Source: JBCFBK01 sp038562555 (lineage in GTDB: Bacteria; Bacteroidota; Bacteroidia; Bacteroidales; Prolixibacteraceae). Taken from it: a stretch of DNA of 64,000 nt. Location of the stretch: the NCBI GenBank assembly GCA_038562555.1, contig JBCFBK010000021.1:17029-81028 (forward strand). The letters run 5' to 3'. Below are positions 44,591 through 52,799 of the stretch, piece by piece. A program made the position numbers and the translations under genes. Numbering within the stretch: the stretch's first letter is position 1; each line of letters starts with the position of its first letter. Under the pieces are notes generated by a model that did not search any database, was not told the DNA's origin, and worked only from the letters and a program-made list of their open reading frames with translations.

Positions 44591-44833
44591 ATATAATTGA
44601 CTGTTAAATAGTATATTATAAAATAGCCACAACATATATTTTATTTTAACACGGTTTTTAATAAGCGCGCATGAAACGAGCCATGATTTTAGAGTTTACA
44701 GTCGCAGTCACAGATTCCAGTACTTACTGAACACTGAGACTTTTATTGGCGAGTTCCATACCGTTGGTGTTCGTTAGAAAAGTGATGCAGCTAGTACGAA
44801 AGTTATGCACAGTCAAATTGAAAAAATAAACGT

Positions 44834-46261
44834 ATGAAATATCTTATCCTCTTTTTTGCCGGCATGATCAGCATGGACGTCAATGCCTCTGAATACAATA
44901 TTATAACTTTTGGAGCGGTAGCTGACGGTAAAACTGTTTGTACCAAAGCGATTCAGTCTGCAATCGACAAAGGTTCCGAAAACGGGGACAAGGTGATCAT
45001 TCCAGCAGGAAGCTTTGTTACCGGAACTCTTTTCCTGAAAAACAATACCGCTCTGGTACTGGAGAAAAACGCACGGCTCTTAGGATCAGCTGACTTAGCC
45101 GATTACCCCAAAACAAAAGTAAACTTCAGGTTCTGGGGAGATACCTGGACATATCAGTCTCTTATCGTTGCACATAACGTAGACAATATCACGATCGAAG
45201 GTCAGGGAACCATTGATGGCCGGGGCAGTGCATTTCCTGTAACAACCACTAAGAAGCCCGATCGCTATCGCAACCGTCCGTATTTGTTATGGATTGCTGA
45301 ATGCAAAAATGTAACGGTCAGAGATATTGAGTTACGGAACTCGGCGATGTGGATGCAATCGTACATCCGGTGCGAAAAATTACGGATTGACGGTATAAAA
45401 GTCTTTAACCATTCGAATAAGAATAATGACCTGATGGATATCGATGGCTGCAAAGATGTTATTATTACCAGAGTTACCGGAGATTCAGACGACGATGGAA
45501 TAACCTTCAAAAGCACGACAGACCGCATCGCTGAAAACATTATCGTGTCAGACTGTATCATCAGCAGTCACTGCAATGCCCTGAAATTCGGGACTGAAAC
45601 CACTTCCGGGTTCCGTAACGTGTCGATCAGCAACTGTATTATCAGGAGATCATCCGTAACAACTGCATTAACGGGGTTACCGGAAGGTATCTGCGGGATT
45701 TCTCTTGAAATAGTGGACGGCGGAATAATGGAAAACATAGTCCTGTCCAATATTGTTATTGACGGCACTCACGTTCCGCTCTTTGTCCGTTTGGGAAACA
45801 GGGCGCGCAGGTATTATGACGGGGCTCCGGATCCTCCGCTTGGTTCTGTCCGCAACATTGTCCTGACCAATATCGTGGCACAGGCATCCGGCCCTGTTGG
45901 TTGTTCAATAACCGGGATCCCTGAAAGTAAGATCGATGGAATTACCTTATCGGATAGCCGTTTTATTTATCCCGGAGGGATTAAAGACGATTTGAGCAAA
46001 AAGAAAGTAGAAGAACTACGTGAACTTTATCCGGAATCGACCATGTTTGGTACTTTACCTGCTTCCGGACTGTATATCAGGCATGTCAATAATCTCAATT
46101 TGCATGGAGTCTCCTTCGGGTTTCGTAGTCCCGACAGCCGTCCTTCCGTCATTTGCGACGATGTTAACGGAGGAAGCATTCATTCTGTTTCAATGAACGG
46201 GGTAACAGACTACAACGAAATTAAAATCTTCGATAATTCGACGATACAACTGATCAAATAA
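44834..46261 (+). CDS. GH28-related right-handed beta-helix glycosidase
   Basis: Exported polygalacturonase-like enzyme, 475 residues. A signal peptide (about 1-18) precedes the pectate-lyase-type start YNIITFGAVADGKTVCTKAIQSAID and parallel beta-helix coils. The predicted catalytic carboxylates lie in GDSDDDG (Asp219-221). The later segment SSHCNALKFGTETTSGFRNV replaces the classical GHG/RIK motifs, so the enzyme belongs to a divergent GH28 branch and may not cut pectin. Acting on galacturonic or another uronic acid linkage is a reasonable guess. First gene of the rightward operon. Confidence 0.9.
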   Translation: MKYLILFFAGMISMDVNASEYNIITFGAVADGKTVCTKAIQSAIDKGSENGDKVIIPAGSFVTGTLFLKNNTALVLEKNARLLGSADLADYPKTKVNFRFWGDTWTYQSLIVAHNVDNITIEGQGTIDGRGSAFPVTTTKKPDRYRNRPYLLWIAECKNVTVRDIELRNSAMWMQSYIRCEKLRIDGIKVFNHSNKNNDLMDIDGCKDVIITRVTGDSDDDGITFKSTTDRIAENIIVSDCIISSHCNALKFGTETTSGFRNVSISNCIIRRSSVTTALTGLPEGICGISLEIVDGGIMENIVLSNIVIDGTHVPLFVRLGNRARRYYDGAPDPPLGSVRNIVLTNIVAQASGPVGCSITGIPESKIDGITLSDSRFIYPGGIKDDLSKKKVEELRELYPESTMFGTLPASGLYIRHVNNLNLHGVSFGFRSPDSRPSVICDDVNGGSIHSVSMNGVTDYNEIKIFDNSTIQLIK

Positions 46262-46299
46262 AAACATTTACAACAAATTGCTTTATGATACAGGATAAA

Positions 46300-47535
46300 A
46301 TGAAAGAAAAATTGTTGCTGTTATTATTTATTTTCACGGGCCTCTGTTCTGCAGGGCAAACCCCTGCCAGTGACGAGCTTCTGAAAGCGATTAACGAGTG
46401 TACGACCTATGCGACCCGCGTGTTGTTAGATCCGGACGGAAAATCCCGTTGCGATTATAATACAATTGACGGGAAATGGTATCCCTACGAAGAGCCCTGG
46501 CATACCGGACAACTCATTTTGGGTTTACTGGAAAGTTACAAAGTGACAGGCAACGCCGAAGTCCTGAAATCGGCCCGTAAAGCAGGCGACTGGTGGATCA
46601 GCCTCGAAATCAAGGATAATCCCCGGTTCAAAGGGATGGTTGCTGCCACGCATGGCGATGTGATCGGTCATGATCAGATCGTATTTGCAACAACCAGCGA
46701 CGGAACTCCCGGCATATTTGAACTCAGCCGTGTGACCGGAGACAGGAAATATGCCAAAGTAGCTGCTTCAGCATCGGAATGGTTGCTGGAAAACATGTAT
46801 TACCCGGAGAAAGGGGTCTGTTATGATCTGGCAGATTTAAAGACAGGAGAGGTACTGAAAGAAAACAGTCCCTTCCACCAGGGCAAGGAAAATCAAAGTC
46901 TCGAAGATGTATCCCGCCCTAATACCGAAGGTTCGCCATTCAAAGATGCTTATGAATTTACCAAAGACCGGGAATTCAAAGAGGCCCATATTCTTTTATG
47001 TAACTCCCTGATCGAAAAACAGGATAAGGATGGCCTTTGGATGCAGTATATGCCAAACGATAAGGAAGAATCTTCCTTTCATCCCCGGTTTAACCTGTGG
47101 TATGCAGAATCATTGCTGGAAGCCTATGAACTGACCAAGGACAGGAAATACCTTGAAGCTGCGGCTAAAACCGCCCGGACCTATGCAAAGGCCCAGAAAA
47201 AAGACGGGACAATTTTCTATGTAAATTATACAGGCGGAAAACCTTCTGACAAAGGATCCATCTGCGGCTCAGCCGTAGCTTTTGCCGGCATAATCTGGAT
47301 ACGTCTGGCCGGCTACGGATATGACGAATTCATTCCATCGTATGAGCGCAGCGTACAATGGATACTGAAAAACAGGTATTCAGCCACTCATCCCGATCCC
47401 AACCTGCGTGGTGCCGTGGTGAATACCCGCATGCGGATGAAGGACGGACATATCTGGCTTACACACCGTGACATTGGGACTTCGTTTGGATTGCGCCTTT
47501 TGGCAGCATATTATCAATTAAAATATAAAAAATAA
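46300..47535 (+). CDS. Exported alpha/alpha-barrel protein, family not assigned
   Basis: Secreted protein of 411 residues. The ATG at 46300 (MKEKLLLLLFIFTGLCSAGQ) gives a clean signal peptide. The body is an (alpha/alpha)6 barrel with repeated helix pairs: EPWHTGQLILGLLESYKVTG, GIFELSRVTGDRKYAKVAASASEW, NLWYAESLLEAYELTKDRKYL and ICGSAVAFAGIIWIRLAGYG. This layout is shared by GH88/GH105 unsaturated uronyl hydrolases and several lyases, but their catalytic signatures are not evident. Its place between a GH28-like enzyme and a NagB-like deaminase suggests a glycan-cleaving role. It could be a new hydrolase or lyase family. Confidence 0.75.
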   Translation: MKEKLLLLLFIFTGLCSAGQTPASDELLKAINECTTYATRVLLDPDGKSRCDYNTIDGKWYPYEEPWHTGQLILGLLESYKVTGNAEVLKSARKAGDWWISLEIKDNPRFKGMVAATHGDVIGHDQIVFATTSDGTPGIFELSRVTGDRKYAKVAASASEWLLENMYYPEKGVCYDLADLKTGEVLKENSPFHQGKENQSLEDVSRPNTEGSPFKDAYEFTKDREFKEAHILLCNSLIEKQDKDGLWMQYMPNDKEESSFHPRFNLWYAESLLEAYELTKDRKYLEAAAKTARTYAKAQKKDGTIFYVNYTGGKPSDKGSICGSAVAFAGIIWIRLAGYGYDEFIPSYERSVQWILKNRYSATHPDPNLRGAVVNTRMRMKDGHIWLTHRDIGTSFGLRLLAAYYQLKYKK

Positions 47536-47537
47536 AA

Positions 47538-48308
47538 ATGAGACAACCGTTTAGACAATTTACGATCGATTCCTTGCAGGTGTATGTATATGAATCCAGG
47601 TCAGAGATGGGAATCGCTGCGTATGAACACTACAAATCCTGCATCAATCAACATCTTACAAAAGGAGATAGCATACGAGCAATTTTCGCGGCAGCACACT
47701 CGCAGTCCGATTTTTTAGATGCTCTGGTGAAGGATAAGGACATTGATTTTGGGCGGATTGAGGCTTTCCATATGGACGAATATCTGGGCCTGGGGAAAGA
47801 TGCTCCGCAGAATTTCGGTAATTTTCTTAAAAATGCCATTTTTTCAAGAAAGCCTTTTCGCAAGGTTTATTACCTGGAATCAGACGCCACCGATATTCCG
47901 GCTGAATGCCTGCGTTATGAAACACTCTTAAAGGATGCCCCCCTGGATATTGTGAGTCTTGGGATCGGAGAAAACGGGCATCTTGCGTTCAACGACCCTC
48001 ACGAAGCTAAATTTGATGCGAAGCAATGGGTAAGGGAAACAACTTTAGACAATGTCTCCCGCCAACAACAGGTCAACGACGGAGAATTTTCCTGTCTTGA
48101 TCAGGTTCCCCGGAAAGCTTTAACCCTGACCATTCCGGCTTTGATGTCGTGCAAAAGTGTGATCGGTATTGTTCCTACAAAACGTAAGGCACGTGCTGTT
48201 TTTGATGCCCTTTGCGGTCCGGTTTCCGAGAAATGCCCTGCATCAATCCTCAGGACTCACAACGACGCTGTTCTCTTTTTGGATAAAGCTGCCGCTGAAT
48301 TATTATAA
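47538..48308 (+). CDS. nagB: Glucosamine-6-phosphate deaminase-like protein
   Basis: Cytoplasmic enzyme of 256 residues that would convert an aminosugar 6-phosphate to the ketose phosphate and ammonia. AFHMDEYLGL carries the family Asp (residue 80). GIGENGHLAFNDP is the catalytic loop with His; the usual NEP is NDP here, so the loop Glu is Asp. SVIGIVPTKRKARAV is the phosphate-binding end. Two bases separate it from the preceding gene. No NagA deacetylase or kinase is in the operon, so these must be elsewhere. Members acting on galactosamine-6-phosphate are possible. Confidence 0.88.
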   Translation: MRQPFRQFTIDSLQVYVYESRSEMGIAAYEHYKSCINQHLTKGDSIRAIFAAAHSQSDFLDALVKDKDIDFGRIEAFHMDEYLGLGKDAPQNFGNFLKNAIFSRKPFRKVYYLESDATDIPAECLRYETLLKDAPLDIVSLGIGENGHLAFNDPHEAKFDAKQWVRETTLDNVSRQQQVNDGEFSCLDQVPRKALTLTIPALMSCKSVIGIVPTKRKARAVFDALCGPVSEKCPASILRTHNDAVLFLDKAAAELL

Positions 48309-48324
48309 TTTAATTCTTAAAATT

Positions 48325-51252
48325 ATGAAAAATCAAACTATTCCTTTATTTCTGTTAATCGCGATCATGTGGATCCCGTCATTATCTTATGCACAAGGTA
48401 AAGGTAATCTCCGCGGAGTTGTAAAAGATGGTACCGGCGGGGTATTACCGGGAGCGTCAGTCGCTGTAAAGGGCACAACCCTGGGGTCAGCTACCGATCT
48501 CAACGGAACCTACATATTACAAGGCATTCCTGCCGGTGAAACCGAAATAGAAGTTAATTACTTAGGATTTTCTCCTGTTTTGGGTAAGGTTGTTATTGAA
48601 GAGAATAAAACTGTTATTGAAGATTTTACACTCGAAGAATCCTCCTTTTCAATTGGAGGTGTTGTCGTATCAGCTGTAGTAGAGGGTCAACAGCGGGCGT
48701 TAAATCAGCAAAAAATGGCAGACAATATGATGCAGATCGTATCGGCCGACCAGATCGGGCGGTTTCCTGACCCGAATGTGGCAGACGCTTTAAAGCGGCT
48801 TAGCGGCGTAACGACAGATGGTACAAATGTACAGCTGCGCGGTACGCCCGCCAATTTTACAAATATCAACGTCAATGGCGAGCAAGTGATGGGTAGTCAG
48901 GAAGAAGGTAAACGGAATGAAGCACTGGATGTCATTCCGTCCGATATATTGTCTTCGCTGGAAGTTCAGAAAACCCTTCTGCCGTCAAATGACGGCGATG
49001 CCATTGCCGGCGTGATCAATATGCGCACGGGCACGGCACGTTCCCTGGATCCTAAATTCTCAATCGATCTTGGAAGCGGGTATAATGATTTGCGGGAAAA
49101 ACTGAATTACAGTGCGAAAGTAGGTTACTCACAACGCTATTTCAAAACCGGGAAAAACCCGAATGGGGTATTGGGTCTGAGTGCCAACTATAGTTTTCTC
49201 AGAACAAATAACGGATATGACAGGCTCGAAGCTGAAGCATGGGAACCCTATAAATTGACGAATAAAACTTCGGGTGAAGTCATTTCAGAAGAAGCTTATA
49301 TACCGACCGATTTTCGCTACCGTTACCAGGAGAGGGAATCTTCACGGCATGGTGCGTCTTTGGCTATTGACTGGGCTCCTACCGGGAACACCAAATTCAC
49401 CTTAAGTACGTTATATAATTACAGGAAAAATGATGACCTGCGTTACCGGAACAGATCCCGTTTTCGTGATAATGGCAATGGTTATTTCCTGATGGAAGAT
49501 GAAAGTATCGGCTCCGAAAGAATGCGAAATATCACCCAGGTATCAACTCAGGATGAGAAAATCAACAATATCAATATTAATCTTGACGGAGAATCAACAA
49601 TAGGTAACTGGAAAATCGACGGCGGGATTTTCTATACCAAATCGAAACGCGATTACCTCAGTGAGATGGCCGGATTTCAGACTCCCGAGTGGAGGGCCGG
49701 GAAGAAAGTAAACGGAGTAACCATCCCAAAAGGAACGATAGTCGGTGTTATGCCCTCAATTGAAACCAAATACCTTGCTTCCGAATACATCTATGCGCCG
49801 ACCGGCAATATGGGTACTGAAGCTCCTGATGCCGTGTCCAGGTATAACCTTTACACGATAGAAAATAATAATGCCATAACGAACGGAGATAATTTTACAG
49901 CCAGGTTCAATGCGTCAAAAAATTATTTTATAAAGAAATACGCATCGACATTCTCATTCGGTGCAAAAGGTAAGTTCATGGATAACGAGGGATATGTCCC
50001 TGAGAACACATGGACCTATTCATTCAATTCAAGCGATGCCAACAATCTCGGTAATTTACTTTATACAGAGCAACTGACATCCGGCTTCCTGAATAACAAG
50101 CTTCCTTTCGGAATAGCTCCCGATATGGATAAAATCCATACCTATATCGCGAATACGGCAAATGCTGATGACATTATTCGTAACGACTATTTCTCAAATA
50201 TGAATATCGACGGATTCTATTATGAGGCACAGGAAGATGTTATTGCCGGCTATGTCATGAATAAGATCCAGTTCGATCAGCTGATGGTATTGGCAGGGGT
50301 CCGTATGGAACATACAAGTGTCAGGTATAAGGCAAATATTATAGAACCTTTCGTTAACCCGGAGGCTCCCGTACAAAACGGTGATGAAACTTTGTTTAAC
50401 GATTATACCTCAACACCTGTTGAAGAAACGCTAAGCTATAATAAGGTTTTGCCAAACATCCAGCTTAAATATGATATGACGGACAAAACAGTTTTCCGTT
50501 TGGCATGGACTACCGGCTACTCCCGTCCGAATGTCACTGATCTCGTTCCTAAACAAGGCGTGTCCCAGGACCTGGAACGTGTAACTTTAGGGAATCCTGA
50601 TCTGAAACCTGCTTATGCCAATAACCTGGATTTACTTTTTGAACAATACCTTTCCAATGTAGGTGTTTTATCCGGAGGCGGGTTTTATAAGCACATTGCT
50701 GATTTCCAGTACCTGAGTGAGGGCATTCTGGATGACCCAAACAGCAGATATGACGGATGGCAGGTGATCAAGAATATGAATGGTGATGCCGCCAAGGTAT
50801 ACGGAGCTGAAGTAACCCTTAACTCAAGCCTTACTTTCCTGCCCTCATTCCTCAAAAATTTGGTATTTACCAGTAATTATACCTATGTTCATTCGGATGC
50901 TACAACAGATACAGACAGAGGGAGCACACGTCTTCCGGGACAAGCGAAGCATACGGCTAATTTTGCACTTGCCTATTCTACCAAAATATTTACTTTGCAG
51001 GCGTCTGCGAACTATATCGGTTCCTATATTACCGCTTTGGGTTCCAATTCGGAGCGCGATATATGGCAGGACGACCGCTGGCAATTGGATCTGAACGGTT
51101 CTTTCCGGATCTATAAAGATCTTACCCTATGGATGGAAGTGGTAAATGTGCTTGACAGTGAGTATTATAACTATTTCGGCAACACAAGCCGGGTATATCA
51201 ATTACAGTACAATGGTGTAACGGGCAGATGCGGAATTAGCTATAAATTTTAA
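48325..51252 (+). CDS. TonB-dependent receptor without SusD partner
   Basis: Outer-membrane transporter, 975 residues from the ATG at 48325; the longer reading from 48169 overlaps nagB and is rejected. The signal peptide ends SLSYAQ. A carboxypeptidase-D-like domain (about 27-105) and plug follow. The plug has ADQIGRFPDPNVADALKRLSGV and the barrel ends GRCGISYKF. The RFPDPNVADALKR motif marks the TIGR01782-type receptors first described in Xanthomonas and Caulobacter, not the SusC type. No SusD gene lies nearby. It probably imports oligosaccharide released at the surface. Confidence 0.95.
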   Translation: MKNQTIPLFLLIAIMWIPSLSYAQGKGNLRGVVKDGTGGVLPGASVAVKGTTLGSATDLNGTYILQGIPAGETEIEVNYLGFSPVLGKVVIEENKTVIEDFTLEESSFSIGGVVVSAVVEGQQRALNQQKMADNMMQIVSADQIGRFPDPNVADALKRLSGVTTDGTNVQLRGTPANFTNINVNGEQVMGSQEEGKRNEALDVIPSDILSSLEVQKTLLPSNDGDAIAGVINMRTGTARSLDPKFSIDLGSGYNDLREKLNYSAKVGYSQRYFKTGKNPNGVLGLSANYSFLRTNNGYDRLEAEAWEPYKLTNKTSGEVISEEAYIPTDFRYRYQERESSRHGASLAIDWAPTGNTKFTLSTLYNYRKNDDLRYRNRSRFRDNGNGYFLMEDESIGSERMRNITQVSTQDEKINNININLDGESTIGNWKIDGGIFYTKSKRDYLSEMAGFQTPEWRAGKKVNGVTIPKGTIVGVMPSIETKYLASEYIYAPTGNMGTEAPDAVSRYNLYTIENNNAITNGDNFTARFNASKNYFIKKYASTFSFGAKGKFMDNEGYVPENTWTYSFNSSDANNLGNLLYTEQLTSGFLNNKLPFGIAPDMDKIHTYIANTANADDIIRNDYFSNMNIDGFYYEAQEDVIAGYVMNKIQFDQLMVLAGVRMEHTSVRYKANIIEPFVNPEAPVQNGDETLFNDYTSTPVEETLSYNKVLPNIQLKYDMTDKTVFRLAWTTGYSRPNVTDLVPKQGVSQDLERVTLGNPDLKPAYANNLDLLFEQYLSNVGVLSGGGFYKHIADFQYLSEGILDDPNSRYDGWQVIKNMNGDAAKVYGAEVTLNSSLTFLPSFLKNLVFTSNYTYVHSDATTDTDRGSTRLPGQAKHTANFALAYSTKIFTLQASANYIGSYITALGSNSERDIWQDDRWQLDLNGSFRIYKDLTLWMEVVNVLDSEYYNYFGNTSRVYQLQYNGVTGRCGISYKF

Positions 51253-51322
51253 CAACGCTCACAGAAGATGAAGTTGTCAGAAATACAGATTATTTGTATA
51301 CAGAAAATATGATGTTTTTAAT

Positions 51323-52789
51323 ATGATAAATATGGCTATTCATGCGAATCAGAAACGAACAAACTACAGGTGGCTCATCTGTTCCATGTTGTTTCTTGCG
51401 ACTACGATCAATTACCTTGACCGGCAGGTGCTTTCACTGACATGGAAAGATTTCATTGCACCCGAATTTCACTGGACAAATAATCATTACGGCAACATCA
51501 CCGCGCTTTTCTCTGTTTTCTATGCGATCAGCATGTTGTTTGCAGGCCGGCTCGTGGATAAATTCGATACCAAAAAAGGTTTTCTATGGGCTATTGGAGT
51601 ATGGTCGACAGGAGCCTGCCTGCATGCATTCTGTGGCATTGCTACCTCCGGAATAACGGCCGGAGAGTGGTTTGTTGGATTCGAAAAAGCCAAAGAGGCT
51701 ATCGCGCTGGTTAATAAAGGAGCATTAGTAGCTAATGTGAGTGTGACTTTGTTCATTTTTGCCCGCCTGATACTGGCCTTGGGAGAGGCAGGAAACTATC
51801 CTGCCTCTATTAAAACAATAGCCGAGTATTTTCCTAAGAGGGACAGGGCATTGGCCACAAGTCTTTTTGATACAGGATCAGTTATCGGGGCATTGGCTGC
51901 TCCGCTTACTATTCCTGCTTTAGCTGAAGCATGGGGATGGGAGATGGCTTTTATTGTGATCGGGGCTCTTGGTTTTATTTGGATGGGTCTCTGGATATTC
52001 GTTTACAAAAAACCTGAACTCAACAAAAAAGTGAATGCATCCGAACGATCGTATATTCATCAGGATGACGAATATGACAATCCGGAAGTTCAGGATAACG
52101 CCCAGGGGAAAAGCAAAAAGCTGCTATTCGTCGATTGTTTCAGGTATAAACAAACATGGGCTTTTGCATTGGGCAAATTCCTGACCGACGGAGTCTGGTT
52201 CTTCTTTTTATTCTGGACGCCCGCTTACCTGAGTTCCGTATACGGAATTAAATCGTCCGATCTTCAGGGACAATTAGCTATTTTCCTGTTGTACCTGATT
52301 TCTTTGATCTCGATTGTCGGGGGATGGCTGCCTTCTTATTTTGTGAACAAAAAAGGAATGAATCCTTATGCTGCGCGCATGAAAACCATGCTTATTTTTG
52401 CGTCCTTTCTGCTTGTCGCATTGTTGGCTCAGCCATTAGGGCATATTTCTTACTGGCTCCCGATCATTTTCATCGGTATTGCTATGGCCGGGCATCAGGC
52501 GTGGTCGGCAAATATATTTTCGACGGTGGGTGATCTGTTCCCTAAAAAAGCCATCGCGACCATTATCGGTATTGGTGGTATGGCCGGGGGACTGGGGGCA
52601 TTCATCATCAATAAATCATCAGGTGTGCTGTTTGACTATGCGGGGGAAACTCAGATGACTTTCATGGGATTTAAAGGAGAAGAGGCCGGATATTTTATTA
52701 TATTTTCGGTTTGTGCCTTATCCCACCTGACAGGCTGGGTTGTCATGAAATCACTGGTCCCCGCGTATAAACCGATTACAGATATGTAA
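51323..52789 (+). CDS. MFS permease, hexuronate transporter-like (ExuT type)
   Basis: Inner-membrane transporter of the anion:cation symporter family, 488 residues, about 12 membrane helices. The start has TNYRWLICSMLFLATTINYLDRQVLSL, typical of ExuT/GudP relatives. GRLVDKFDTKKGFLWAIGVW is the loop 2-3 signature and RLILALGEAGNYPASIKTIAEYFPKRDRALATS the helix 4-5 signature. A hydrophilic middle loop lies at about 235-270. Predicted substrate: uronic acid or an unsaturated derivative produced by the GH88/105 domain. ATG 51332 is an alternative start. Confidence 0.93.
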   Translation: MINMAIHANQKRTNYRWLICSMLFLATTINYLDRQVLSLTWKDFIAPEFHWTNNHYGNITALFSVFYAISMLFAGRLVDKFDTKKGFLWAIGVWSTGACLHAFCGIATSGITAGEWFVGFEKAKEAIALVNKGALVANVSVTLFIFARLILALGEAGNYPASIKTIAEYFPKRDRALATSLFDTGSVIGALAAPLTIPALAEAWGWEMAFIVIGALGFIWMGLWIFVYKKPELNKKVNASERSYIHQDDEYDNPEVQDNAQGKSKKLLFVDCFRYKQTWAFALGKFLTDGVWFFFLFWTPAYLSSVYGIKSSDLQGQLAIFLLYLISLISIVGGWLPSYFVNKKGMNPYAARMKTMLIFASFLLVALLAQPLGHISYWLPIIFIGIAMAGHQAWSANIFSTVGDLFPKKAIATIIGIGGMAGGLGAFIINKSSGVLFDYAGETQMTFMGFKGEEAGYFIIFSVCALSHLTGWVVMKSLVPAYKPITDM

Positions 52790-52799
52790 GTAACCCGAT

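Larger units (their letters stand above)
44333..44833. other. 501-base divergent control region
   Basis: Non-coding and AT-rich. It contains the LacI-gene promoter with an overlapping dyad (44353-44391), a rightward -7 element (44548-44555), a second dyad (44572-44590) and a lone half-site TAACACGG (44647-44654). The last 180 bases (44655-44833) show no recognisable element. The rightward operon would have a leader of about 270 bases if the -7 element is used. Confidence 0.6.

Noticed and set aside
48169..48324. Extended start of the TonB receptor
   Set aside because: It overlaps nagB and begins with TTG; the ATG at 48325 opens a proper signal peptide.
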